Assembly: GCF_003002815.1 (NCBI RefSeq)
Contig: NZ_PVTF01000010.1
Coordinates: 62,001-126,000 of the forward strand
Direction of reading: 5' to 3'
Source of the DNA: Umezawaea tangerina
Lineage (GTDB): Bacteria > Actinomycetota > Actinomycetes > Mycobacteriales > Pseudonocardiaceae
DNA: 64,000 nt
How positions within the stretch are numbered: the stretch's first letter is position 1; the number at the start of each line of letters is the position of its first letter. Positions 35,404 to 47,457 of the stretch are shown one piece after another. A program made the translations under genes and the position numbers. Below the pieces are notes generated by a model that saw only the letters and a program-made list of their open reading frames with translations, made no database searches and was not told where the DNA came from.

Positions 35404-35452
35404 CAACCCAGCAAGACCAACCACCAACCACAACCACCACCCCCACCCCGTT

Positions 35453-35653
35453 GGGCGCAGCCCGCCAGCGCGCATCCGGCGCGGAGCGCCTGGGGCCTTG
35501 TCGGCGCCAGCCGATGCTTGAGTCGGGCGAAGCCCGATGCCTTGTCCGACGGCGAAGCCGAGGATGCCCTGTCCGACGCGCAGCGAGGATGCCTTGTCCG
35601 ACGGCGAAGCCGAGGATGCCCTGTCGAGCGCAGCTCGATGCTGGCGAAGCCAG
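35453..35653. repeat. Array of nine mini-hairpins with GNA-type loops
   Basis: In 200 bp behind pcaC, short perfect stems close tiny loops: GGGC-GCA-GCCC (35453), GGCGC-GGA-GCGCC (35478), TCGGC-GCCA-GCCGA (35501), TCGGGC-GAA-GCCCGA (35523), CGGC-GAA-GCCG (35550), CGC-GCA-GCG (35577), CGGC-GAA-GCCG (35602), TCGAGC-GCA-GCTCGA (35624) and CTGGC-GAA-GCCAG (35641). A 38-bp segment is repeated exactly (35536-35573 and 35588-35625). No coding frame explains it. GNA triloop hairpins are unusually stable in DNA and RNA. Confidence 0.75.
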
Positions 35654-35687
35654 ACTTCCCCTCTGCCCCCGATCCACAGCGCCCTCC

Positions 35688-35742
35688 TGCTTGATCTTGC
35701 TTGTCAAGACAGCTTCACCGTCTTGACAAGCAAGATCAAGCA
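35688..35742. terminator. Perfect 23-bp inverted repeat after the pca operon
   Basis: Arms 35688-35710 and 35720-35742 are exact complements over a 9-nt loop (AGCTTCACC). The stem is markedly less GC-rich than its surroundings and begins TGCTTGATCTTGC. It lies 285 bp past pcaC, where both the pca operon and the minus-strand MOSC gene converge, so it probably works as a two-way terminator. A miniature mobile element is an alternative. Confidence 0.65.
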
Positions 35743-35854
35743 TTGAGACAATCGCGCGCCGGGGGCCGGGCTTCGCGCCGACTGACCACAACGCAACCGG
35801 CAGCGGGCTTCACGCAGACGCGCACACCACCCCCCACAACCCGTGACCTAACCG

Positions 35855-35868
35855 TGAGAGCGCTCCCA
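35855..35868. promoter_or_regulatory. LacI-type operator TGAGAGCGCTCCCA (site 1)
   Basis: It matches the TGGGAGCGCTCCCA consensus of actinobacterial LacI regulators of the CebR/BglR type. It shares 18 bases (ACCGTGAGAGCGCTCCCA) with site 2, 92 bp away. No gene starts just downstream on either strand. Confidence 0.7.
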
Positions 35869-35946
35869 TTGACGCCACACCACACCCCGTGACACCTTTT
35901 CCAGCACCTCGATCCCACGAAAGGTGCCCCATGGACGTGGCTACCG

Positions 35947-35960
35947 TGAGAGCGCTCCCA
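35947..35960. promoter_or_regulatory. LacI-type operator TGAGAGCGCTCCCA (site 2)
   Basis: It is identical to site 1 and ends 12 bp from the 3' end of the minus-strand MOSC gene. A plus-strand ATG at 35931 with GGTGCC ahead opens a frame over the site, but that frame is the antisense of the MOSC gene, so the operator controls no evident gene. Confidence 0.65.
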
Positions 35961-35972
35961 CCAGACGACCCG

Positions 35973-36512
35973 TTACACCGGCTCCAGTCCCCGGTGCGGC
36001 CCGTCCGGCAGCTCCACCTCGACGGGGTCACCGGGCCGGACCGGTCCACCGGCCAGCACGACCCCCATGACTCCCGCCTTTCGCACCAGGTTCCCCGAGG
36101 CGTCCCGGCCCAGCACCGCCTTCATCAGCCCCGGACGGAACCCGTCCAGCTGGAGGCAGGGGTTGCGCAGCCCGGTCACCTCGACCACCGCGACGGCCCC
36201 CAGGTGGAGCCGTGCGCCGGTGGGCAGGCCGAGCAGGTCCACCCCGCGGGTTGTCACGTTCTCGCCAACCGCGCCGGGCGTCACGTCGTAGCCGAGGCCG
36301 CGCAGCTCGTCGTGCAGTTCGGCGTGGACGAGGTGCACCTGGCGCAGGTTCGGCGCGGTGGGATCCCTCCGCGCCCGCGACCGGTGCTGCACCGTCACAC
36401 CGAGGTGCGCGTCGCCAGCAACTCCGAGGCCGGCGAGCAAGTGGATTTCGTCGACGGTGGGCTTCGTGAACGCGTGCTCCGAGCTGCGGCTGACCGCCTC
36501 TATGGTCCCCAT
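35973..36512 (-). CDS. MOSC-domain protein
   Basis: A 179-residue stand-alone MOSC (molybdenum cofactor sulfurase C-terminal) protein. Landmarks are VGENVTTRGVDLLGLPTG, the conserved cysteine in GLRNPCLQLDGF, and GVMGVVLAGGPVRPGDPV at the end. Such proteins handle sulfur bound to a cysteine or bind molybdenum cofactor in reductases; the exact activity is unknown. It is divergent from the LacI gene (about 200 bp). Its 3' end approaches the orphan LacI-type operators. Confidence 0.83.
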   Translation of the reverse strand: MGTIEAVSRSSEHAFTKPTVDEIHLLAGLGVAGDAHLGVTVQHRSRARRDPTAPNLRQVHLVHAELHDELRGLGYDVTPGAVGENVTTRGVDLLGLPTGARLHLGAVAVVEVTGLRNPCLQLDGFRPGLMKAVLGRDASGNLVRKAGVMGVVLAGGPVRPGDPVEVELPDGPHRGLEPV

Positions 36513-36647
36513 GACGGTGACCGTACTGGCGTCCGTCGCAGTTCAGCGGCCGTTTGCCGTAGCTGACCGGGCGTCGCCTTTTCGTTACACAACGAGGTAT
36601 TGACCATCGGCGTTTCGGCCATGTTAACTGCACCACATCCCTCCCGG

Positions 36648-36669
36648 AACCGGTTTCGGTACCGGTACC
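36648..36669. promoter_or_regulatory. Paired CCGG-centred palindromes before the lacI-family gene
   Basis: AACCGGTT (36648-36655) and GGTACCGGTACC (36658-36669) lie 45 bp upstream of the regulator start. LacI-family sites are palindromes with a central CG, so these may serve autoregulation, but they differ from the GAGAGCGCTC type found at the operon. Confidence 0.4.
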
Positions 36670-36713
36670 GCGAGGGGATTGACGGTAGCGGACCGCATGA
36701 CGAGGAGTGCCAG

Positions 36714-37715
36714 ATGCGGGTCACGATCGCCGAGGTCGCCCTCCGCGCCCAGGTGAGCAAGGCGACTGTGTCCCGCGTCCTGAACGGCAAGCCCGATGTG
36801 GACGTGACCACCGCGGAGCGGGTCCGGCACGTGATCGACGAGATCGGCTACGTGCCCAGCGCACGCGCCGTCGGACTCGCCCGCGGCCGGGCCCGCACCG
36901 TCGGGATGCTCGCCCCGTCGCTCACCTGGCCGTGGATGGGCGAGGTCCTGCAGGGCATCGTCGACACGCTGGAGGCGGAGGGCTACGGTCTGCTGCTCTA
37001 CACCGTGAACCGGGGTCCGGACTCGCTCAGCCAGTTCGCCAGCCACGTCTCGGCCAACGCCTTCGACGGGTTGCTGGTGATAGAGCCGCCGGACACCCTC
37101 AACTACATAGCAACGCTGTACGCGCAGGGCCTGCCGGTCGTCATGATCGACGACCGCGGCTCGCACCCGCAGTTCCCCTCGGTCGCCACCACCAACCGGG
37201 AGGGTGCGCAGGGTGCCGCGCGCCACCTGCTCGCCGCGGGGCGCACCAAGTTCGCCGTCGTGACCGGCCCGATGCAGTTCGGCTGCACCAGGGAACGGCT
37301 CGACGGGTTCCGCGACGCGCTCGCCGCCGCCGGCCTGTCGGTGGACCCCCGTCTCGTCGTCGATGGTGACTTCACCACCGACGGAGGTACGGTGGCCACC
37401 GAGAAGCTGCTGTCGACGGGCATCCCGTTCGACGGGGTCTTCGCGCACAACGACCTCTCCGCGATGGGTGTGCTGCGCGCGCTGCGCAAGGTGGGCCGGG
37501 ACGTGCCCGGTGACGTGTCCGTCGTCGGCTTCGACGACGTGCCCATCGCCTCGCACGCCGAGCCCTCGCTCACCACCGTCCGGCAGCCGCTCCAGGAGAT
37601 GGGCGTGGCGGCCGCGCGGATGCTGCTTTCCCACTTCGGCGGCGAGGCGCTGCCGGAGAAACCACTCGTGCTGCCGACCTCGCTCGTGGTCCGACAGTCA
37701 GCTCCACAGAACTAG
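36714..37715 (+). CDS. LacI-family transcriptional regulator
   Basis: A 333-residue repressor. The N-terminal HTH plus hinge reads TIAEVALRAQVSKATVSRVL and the sugar-binding periplasmic-protein-like core follows from ~60 (e.g. FDGLLVIEPPD, FDGVFAHNDLSAMGVL, VVGFDDVPIA). The ATG at 36714 has GAGGAG eight bases upstream; the frame upstream is non-homologous. It stands 96 bp before a beta-glucoside operon whose promoter carries a GAGAGCGCTCTC palindrome, the expected binding site. The inducer is probably cellobiose or another beta-glucoside (inferred from the GH1 gene). Confidence 0.9.
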   Translation: MRVTIAEVALRAQVSKATVSRVLNGKPDVDVTTAERVRHVIDEIGYVPSARAVGLARGRARTVGMLAPSLTWPWMGEVLQGIVDTLEAEGYGLLLYTVNRGPDSLSQFASHVSANAFDGLLVIEPPDTLNYIATLYAQGLPVVMIDDRGSHPQFPSVATTNREGAQGAARHLLAAGRTKFAVVTGPMQFGCTRERLDGFRDALAAAGLSVDPRLVVDGDFTTDGGTVATEKLLSTGIPFDGVFAHNDLSAMGVLRALRKVGRDVPGDVSVVGFDDVPIASHAEPSLTTVRQPLQEMGVAAARMLLSHFGGEALPEKPLVLPTSLVVRQSAPQN

Positions 37716-37776
37716 CGCCACACCCTGTTGTTCGCCGTGCCCGCTGCTTAGTGTGGGCCACCCGTTCCACCTTCCT

Positions 37777-37792
37777 GAGAGCGCTCTCTCAT
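37777..37792. promoter_or_regulatory. LacI-type operator at the transporter operon promoter (site 3)
   Basis: GAGAGCGCTCTC (37778-37789) is a perfect 12-bp palindrome inside TGAGAGCGCTCTCTCA, 20 bp before the binding-protein start. It fits repression by the LacI protein encoded just upstream. Confidence 0.75.
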
Positions 37793-37811
37793 AACCCGCC
37801 GGGAGATTTCG

Positions 37812-39478
37812 ATGCAAGGCATACGCCGCAGGACAACACTCGCGCTGATCGGCACCGTCGCCGTCGCGGCGCTGGTGGCCGCCGGCTGTTCGTCGGGTGG
37901 TGCCACCAAGTCCGCGTCGAGCGGCGTTCTCACCGTGGGCATGCCCAACGGGGTGCAGACCAACAACAGCAACCCCTTCCTCGCCACGTCGGCGGGTGCG
38001 TCGCTGGGCTACCGCTTCATGATCTACGAGCCCCTCGTGCAGACCAACCCGATCGCGCCGTCGGAGAAGGGCACGCCGTGGCTGGCCGAGAAGTGGGAGT
38101 GGGCGGACAACTACCAGAAGCTCACCGTCACCACGCGGGCGGGCGTCAAGTGGAACGACGACCAGCCCTTCACCGCCGGTGACGTCGCCTACACGTTCAA
38201 CCTGCTGAAGGACAAGTCGGCCCTCAACACCAACGGTCTCCCGATCGCGGGCGCGAGCAAGGTCAGCGACACCTCGGCCGAGATCACCTTCAGCAAGCCC
38301 CAGTTCGTGAACGAGAACAAGATCCTCAACTCGTTCATCGTGCCGGAGCACATCTGGAAGGACGTGCCGGACCCGACGACCTTCACCAACGAGAAGCCCG
38401 TCGGCACCGGTCCGTACACCCTCAAGACCTTCACCCCGCAGACGGTCACGCTGTCGGTGCGCACCGCCTACTGGCAGGACCTCCCCAAGGTCCCGGAGAT
38501 CCAGTACACGTCGTACAACGACAACAGCGCGCAGACGACCGCCCTCGCGAGCGGTGCGGCGCAGTGGTCCTACGTGTTCATGCCGAACTACGAGACCCTG
38601 TACGTCAACAAGGACCCGAAGAACCACAAGATCTGGATGCCCGCCGGTCTCGGCATCCACGCCCTGTGGCTGAACACCGCGAAGGCGCCGTTCAACAACG
38701 TCGCGCTGCGCAAGGCGCTGAACATGGTGATCGACCGCGAGGTCATCTTCCAGCAGGGCCACTCGAAGCTGTTCCCGAAGGTCGACAACGTCACGGGCAT
38801 CCCCAGCCCGGCCGGTGACCCCTTCCTCTCCGCCGACTACAAGGGCAAGACCGCCAAGGTCGACGTCGAGGGCGCCAAGAAGCTGCTCACCGAGGCCGGC
38901 TACAAGCTCGAGGGCGACGTGCTGAAGGACCCGGCCGGTGCTCCGGTCACCTTCGCGCTGACCGACCCCGCGGGCTGGTCGGACTACCTGACCGACCTCG
39001 ACATCATCAAGAACGCCGTCAAGGCGCTGGGCATCACCGCCGAGGTCAAGACGCAGACCGTCGACCAGTGGACGACGGACTTCAACACCGGCGCGTTCGA
39101 CGCCACGATGCACTGGACCAACAGCGGCGCGACGCCGTTCGAGGGCTACCAGAACATCATGGACGCCGCGGCCAGCAAGCCGATCGGCGAGCCCGCCGCC
39201 AACGCGCAGGGCCGGTTCAACGACCCCGCCGCGACCTCCGCGCTGGTGGCCTACGCCTCCGCGCCGGACGACGCCGCCCGCAAGACGAACCTGGACCTGC
39301 TCCAGAAGATCTTCGTCGAGCAGGTCCCGGCCATCCCGCTGGTCTCCTCGCCGGTCGGCGCCGAGTACAGCACGAAGTCCTGGATCGGCTGGCCCACCGC
39401 CGAGGACCCGTACGCGCCGCCGCAGCCGACGCAGACCAACGCGTTGCAGGTGGTCCTCCGCTTGAAGCCGGCCACCGC

Positions 39479-39482
<4 letters not shown>
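37812..39482 (+). CDS. Family-5 (Opp/Dpp-type) extracellular solute-binding lipoprotein
   Basis: A 556-residue lipoprotein: basic start, hydrophobic segment [15 protein letters not shown] and lipobox cysteine at residue 26 (AAGC). The mature part is SBP_bac_5, with motifs such as [19 protein letters not shown] and [13 protein letters not shown]. This family binds peptides or, in several bacteria, oligosaccharides. The GH1 gene and LacI regulator in the operon point to cellobiose or another beta-glucoside. Its stop overlaps the next ATPase gene by 4 bp. Confidence 0.88.
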
Positions 39483-40521
<1,039 letters not shown>

Positions 40522-40525
<4 letters not shown>

Positions 40526-41499
40526 GGTTCCTGCTTCGACGAGCGCTGTTCTACCTGGTCACGGCCTGGGCCGCGATCACGATCAACTTCCTGCTGCCGC
40601 GGATGCTGCCCGGTGACCCCGTGCAGGCCATGATCGCGCGGTTCCAGGGCAGGCTGAGCACGGACGCGATCGCCTCGCTGTACGTCCTCTTCGGACTGGA
40701 CACGCAGACGAGCATGTTCTCGCAGTACGTCACGTACTGGGGCAACCTGTTCAAGGGCGACCTCGGGCTGTCGTTCACCTACTTCCCGACGCCGGTGTCC
40801 GAGGTGATCTCGCAGAGCCTGCCGTGGACGCTGTCCCTGATGGGCGTGACGACGGTGATCAGCTTCGTGCTGGGCACCATGATCGGCGTCTACGCGGGCT
40901 GGCGCCGCGGCTCGTGGATCGACTCGCTGCTGCCGATCGCGACGTTCTTCTCGGCCATCCCGTACTTCTGGCTCGGGCTCATCGCCATCTCGGTGTTCGC
41001 GGTCACCTGGGGCGCCTTCCCGGCGGCCGGTGGCTACGAGCCCGGCCTGATCCCCGGCTTCGACTGGGAGTTCATCTCCAGCGCGCTGTACTACGCGGTG
41101 CTGCCCGCCCTCACGGTCATCATCAGCTCGATCGCCGGCTGGATCCTGGGCATGCGCAACATGATGGTCACGGTGTCCTCCGAGGACTACGTGACCGTGG
41201 CGCACGCCAAGGGGCTGCCCGAGCGGCGCGTGATGCTCGGCTACGCCGCCCGCAACGCGGTGCTGCCCAGCATCTCCGGTTTCGCGCTGTCGCTCGGGTT
41301 CATCGTCGGCGGCACGCTGCTGGTGGAGATGGTGTTCTCCTACCCCGGCATCGGCTACGTGCTCTTCACCGGTGTCAACGCCAAGGACTACCCGCTGATG
41401 CAGGGCATCTTCCTCATCATCACCCTCGCGGTGCTGCTGGCGAACCTGATCGCGGACGTCGTGTACCTGCTGCTCGACCCGCGCACCCGGAAGGCCTGA
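40522..41499 (+). CDS. ABC transporter permease (OppB-like)
   Basis: A 325-residue permease with six predicted membrane helices beginning [20 protein letters not shown]. The ATPase-coupling EAA-type loop reads [20 protein letters not shown]. The start overlaps the preceding ATPase gene (ATGA), as is usual in such operons. It forms the channel together with the next permease. Confidence 0.9.
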
Positions 41500-41501
41500 C
41501 C

Positions 41502-42388
41502 ATGAAGTCCGCCTTGAACGGCAAGACGATGGCCGGACTGGCCATCATGGGCTTCTTCGTCCTGATCGCGATCGTGGGCTCCTGGCTGGCGCCGTACGAC
41601 CCGTCGGCGATGAGCAGCGACATCATGGAACCGCCGTCGGGCGCGCACTGGTTCGGCACGACCCAGACCGGGCAGGACATCTTCTCCCAGGTCATGGTCG
41701 GCACCAGGGGCGTGCTGATCGTCGGGCTCGTCGCGGGTGCCATCGCGACGGCGCTGTCGGTGCTGATCGGTGTCACCGCCGGGTTCCTCGGTGGTGTCGC
41801 CGACGAGTTCCTCTCCGCGCTGAGCAACATCTTCCTCGTCGTCCCGGCCCTGCCGCTGATCATCATCGTGACGTCGTTCCTCCCCGACGCCGGTGACTTC
41901 CTGATCGCGTTCGTGATCAGCGCGACCGGCTGGGCGTGGGGCGCGCGGATCCTGCGCGCGCAGACGCTGTCGTTGCGCCAGCGCGACTACGTCGAGGCGG
42001 CGCGGGCCACCGGTGAGCGCACGTGGCGGCTCATCGTGTTCGAGGTCATGCCGAACCTGACCGCGATCATCGCGTCCAGCTTCGTCGGGACGGTGATCTT
42101 CGCGGTGCTGTCGGTGATCACGCTGTCGTTCATCGGCGTCGCGAGCGTGTCCAACTGGAACTGGGGCACCATCCTGTTCTGGGCGCAGAACGCGCAGGCG
42201 CTGGCGCAGGGCGCGTGGTGGTGGTTCATCCCCGCGGGCCTGTGCATCGCGTTGCTGGGCACCGCTCTCGCGCTGATCAACTTCGGGATCGACGAGTACA
42301 TGAACCCCCGTCTCCGGACGTCGATCGGCGGCAAGGTCAAGATGCGCGTCGGGTTCACACCGGTGCTGAGGCAGGAAGGCGGGCGGTC

Positions 42389-42392
<4 letters not shown>
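41502..42392 (+). CDS. ABC transporter permease (OppC-like)
   Basis: A 296-residue permease. An N-terminal helix (MAGLAIMGFFVLIAIVGSWL) precedes five helices of the permease domain. The coupling loop is DYVEAARATGERTWRLIVFE. It begins 2 bp after the OppB-like gene and ends overlapping the OppD-like ATPase gene by 4 bp. Confidence 0.9.
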
Positions 42393-44778
<2,386 letters not shown>

Positions 44779-44794
44779 CGCGCACAGCGGGGAG

Positions 44795-44834
44795 GCAGGC
44801 CGCCGGGTGGACCAACGTCCGCCCGGCGGCCTGC
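44795..44834 (+). terminator. Terminator of the beta-glucoside operon
   Basis: GCAGGCCGCCGGG (44795-44807) pairs perfectly with CCCGGCGGCCTGC (44822-44834), with additional wobble pairing at the top of the stem. It begins 17 bp past the beta-glucosidase stop. Confidence 0.8.
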
Positions 44835-44931
44835 TGTCGTTCGGGGGCTTCCACCGCACGGTTAGGGCAGGCTAGGTTTAGCAAGCGGTGGAGATCACGT
44901 CGCGGAGCTAGCCGGCTGAGTGTCACCTAAG

Positions 44932-44950
44932 TTAAGTTAGGCTAACTTTA
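44932..44950. promoter_or_regulatory. Iron box (IdeR/DmdR-type) before the siderophore operon
   Basis: TTAAGTTAGGCTAACTTTA agrees at 16 of 19 positions with the TTAGGTTAGGCTAACCTAA consensus bound by DtxR-family iron repressors. It lies 35 bp before the ornithine monooxygenase start. A weaker copy (TTAGGGCAGGCTAGGTTTA, 13 of 19) is at 44862-44880. The operon should be transcribed when iron is scarce. Confidence 0.85.
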
Positions 44951-44984
44951 GTCGACCTTCCTCCTGCCGCGTGATGGGACTGCT

Positions 44985-46337
44985 ATGCCACAGGCACGAA
45001 CCGATGGTGACGTTCCGGTCTACGACCTCGTCGGAGTGGGATTCGGCCCCGCCAACCTGGCGTTGGCGATCGCCGTGGCCGAGCACAACGCCATCGCCGG
45101 TGCCGACGACGTGGTGACGGCCCACTTCTTCGAGCGCCAGCCGTCCTTCGGGTGGCACCGGGGCATGCTCCTGGACGACGCAACCATGCAGGTGTCGTTC
45201 CTCAAGGACCTGGTGACGATGCGGAACCCCAACAGCGGGTTCAGCTTCCTGTCCTACCTGCACGACCGGAACCGGTTGGTGGACTTCATCAACCACAAGA
45301 ACCTGTACCCGCTGCGGGTCGAGTTCCACGACTACTTCGAGTGGGCCGCGGCCAAGGTCGACGACGTGGTGTCCTACGACCACGAGGTCGTCTCGGTGGA
45401 GCCCGTGCGCCACGACGGCGTGATCACCCACTTCGACGTCCACGCCCGCGACGCGCGGGGCAACGTCGAGGTCCGCCGCGCCCGCAACCTGGTGCTGGCC
45501 ACCGGGCTGCAGGCCAACCTGCCCGAGGGCGTCACCCCGTCCGAGCACGTCTGGCACAACCGCGACTTCCTGCACCGCGTCCGCGAGCTCGACGCCGACG
45601 CGCCGCGCCGGTTCGTCGTGGTCGGCGCGGGCCAGAGCGGCGCCGAGGTGGCGGCCTACCTGCACGAGCACTTCCCGAAGGCGGAGGTCTGCGCGGTGTT
45701 CTCGCGCTACGGCTACAGCCCGGCCGACGACAGCCCGTTCGCCAACCGCATCTTCGACCCGGCCGCGGTGGACGAGTTCTACCTCGCGCCCGAGGACGTC
45801 AAGCGCAGGCTGATGGCCTACCACGGGAACACGAACTACGCGGTGGTCGACAACGACCTCATCGCCGAGCTGTACCGCCGGGTGTACCAGGAGAAGGTGC
45901 TGGGTGTGCGACGGCTCCGGCTGGTCAACGTGTCGCGCCCGGCCGAGGTCGTGGAGACCGCGAACGGCGTGCGGGTGACCGTCGAGTCGCTGACCACCGG
46001 CGAGCGCACGGTGTTCGACGCCGACGCCGTCGTCTACGCCACCGGGTACCGCGAGTCCGACCCGACCGCGATGCTCGGTGGGATCGCCCCGCACTGCCGC
46101 CGCGACGAGCGGTCGCGGCTGCGGGTCGGCCGCGACTACCGGCTGGACACCGACGACCAGGTGCGCGGCGGGATCTACCTCCAGGGCGGCACCGAGCACT
46201 CGCACGGCATCACGTCGTCGCTGCTGTCGAACCTCGCCGTGCGGGTGGGGGAGATCCTCGAGTCGGTCGTCGACCACCGGCCGCCCGCCATCCCCGCGCA
46301 GCCCGAGTACGCGGTGAGCGCGACCTCCTCGCACTAG
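44985..46337 (+). CDS. L-ornithine N5-monooxygenase (siderophore hydroxylase)
   Basis: A 450-residue flavoprotein of the SidA/PvdA/IucD family, hydroxylating the side-chain amine of ornithine to feed hydroxamate formation. The FAD motif is [14 protein letters not shown] near the N-terminus, the NADPH motif [15 protein letters not shown] (~residue 210), and the C-terminal ATGY motif [12 protein letters not shown]. Ornithine is favoured over lysine because the third A domain of the neighbouring NRPS carries the hydroxyornithine code. It is the first gene behind the iron box. It appears to correspond to EtcB of the erythrochelin locus. Confidence 0.92.
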   Translation: MPQARTDGDVPVYDLVGVGFGPANLALAIAVAEHNAIAGADDVVTAHFFERQPSFGWHRGMLLDDATMQVSFLKDLVTMRNPNSGFSFLSYLHDRNRLVDFINHKNLYPLRVEFHDYFEWAAAKVDDVVSYDHEVVSVEPVRHDGVITHFDVHARDARGNVEVRRARNLVLATGLQANLPEGVTPSEHVWHNRDFLHRVRELDADAPRRFVVVGAGQSGAEVAAYLHEHFPKAEVCAVFSRYGYSPADDSPFANRIFDPAAVDEFYLAPEDVKRRLMAYHGNTNYAVVDNDLIAELYRRVYQEKVLGVRRLRLVNVSRPAEVVETANGVRVTVESLTTGERTVFDADAVVYATGYRESDPTAMLGGIAPHCRRDERSRLRVGRDYRLDTDDQVRGGIYLQGGTEHSHGITSSLLSNLAVRVGEILESVVDHRPPAIPAQPEYAVSATSSH

Positions 46338-46399
46338 CCGACCGGTTCGCGGTCCACCGCCCGATTCCGCCCGTGCAGCACCCCGAAGGGAACATCCCG

Positions 46400-47431
46400 A
46401 TGTCCAGCATGTCCACGCCCGCGGCCCGCGCCGTGCGCCGCCTCCCGGTGGCAGCGGTGGCGCTCGTCGCCACGCTGCTGCTCGCGGCCTGCGGCGGCGG
46501 CGCCACGACCAGCACCGGGTCCGGCACGTCCGCCGCGCCCGCCGGCGGCGCCTTCCCGGTGAAGGTCGAGCACAAGTACGGCACCACCGAGGTGAAGGCC
46601 GAGCCCAAGCGGGTCGTCACCCTCGGCCTGTCCGACCAGGACGTCGTGCTCGCGCTGGGCACCAAGCCCGTCGGCGCGGTCGACTGGTTCAAGGAGACCC
46701 CGTACGGCAAGTGGCCGTGGACCAAGTCGCTGTGGGGCGACACGCCACCGGAGGTCGTCGGCGAGCGCGACGAGTACAACCTGGAGAAGATCGCGGGCCT
46801 CAAGCCCGACCTGATCCTGGCCCAGTACTCGGGCATGAAGCAGGAGCAGTACGACACCCTGTCGAAGATCGCGCCCGTGGTCGCGCAGCCGACCGGCTTC
46901 GAGGACTACCAGGCGCCGTGGCAGGACATGGCCCGGCTCGCGGGCAAGGCGCTCGGCAAGTCCGACCAGGTGCAGAAACTGATCAAGGACATCGACGACG
47001 AGTTCGCCGCCGCCAAGACCGCGCACCCCGAGTTCACCGGCAAGACGGCCGTCGTCGCGGACGCCTACCAGCCCGGCACGTACTCGCTGTTCTCCCCGAA
47101 CGACCCCAAGATGCTCTTCCTGTCCCAGCTCGGCTTCGTGGTGCCGGACAAGCTGAAGGAGGCCGTGGGCAAGGAGAACGTCGTCGACTTCAGCTACGAG
47201 CGCTTCGACGTCGTCGACGTGGACCGGCTGGTGTGGCTGACGACCGACCCCGCGTCGGCCGAGCAGATCAAGGGCGAGGCGCTGTACAAGGGCCTGAAGG
47301 TCGTGCAGGACAAGCACGACCTGTTCGTGCCCTACGACGAGCCGCCGATCGGTGCCGCCATGTCGTTCAACACGGTCCTGAGCATCCCCTACGCCCTGGA
47401 CCAGATGCTCCCGCTGCTCGCCGCCAAGTAG
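46400..47431 (+). CDS. Ferric-siderophore-binding lipoprotein
   Basis: A 343-residue FepB/FeuA-type binding protein. Signal peptide with a hydrophobic core [15 protein letters not shown] and lipobox cysteine at residue 31. The mature domain shows [21 protein letters not shown] and [13 protein letters not shown] typical of type-III iron-siderophore SBPs. A 62-bp gap separates it from the monooxygenase; GAAGGGAAC lies ahead of the ATG. It should capture the ferric form of the product made here. Permease and ATPase genes for uptake are not in the window. Confidence 0.9.
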   Translation: MSSMSTPAARAVRRLPVAAVALVATLLLAACGGGATTSTGSGTSAAPAGGAFPVKVEHKYGTTEVKAEPKRVVTLGLSDQDVVLALGTKPVGAVDWFKETPYGKWPWTKSLWGDTPPEVVGERDEYNLEKIAGLKPDLILAQYSGMKQEQYDTLSKIAPVVAQPTGFEDYQAPWQDMARLAGKALGKSDQVQKLIKDIDDEFAAAKTAHPEFTGKTAVVADAYQPGTYSLFSPNDPKMLFLSQLGFVVPDKLKEAVGKENVVDFSYERFDVVDVDRLVWLTTDPASAEQIKGEALYKGLKVVQDKHDLFVPYDEPPIGAAMSFNTVLSIPYALDQMLPLLAAK

Positions 47432-47457
47432 AAGGCAAGACCGAGGAAGGCGTTGTG

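Noticed and set aside
35536-35625. Short direct repeats considered as a CRISPR array
   Set aside because: Only two exact copies, the spacer-like parts are themselves palindromic and related, and no cas genes are present.
35889-36566. Plus-strand frame starting at the ATG at 35931 region, after the LacI-type operators
   Set aside because: It is the antisense of the MOSC gene, without a domain; only the upstream operators are of interest.
46711-47457. An upstream extension of the NRPS reading frame by about 250 codons
   Set aside because: It overlaps the siderophore-binding lipoprotein gene in another frame, has no NRPS homology, and the ATG at 47458 has a proper ribosome site and A-domain start.
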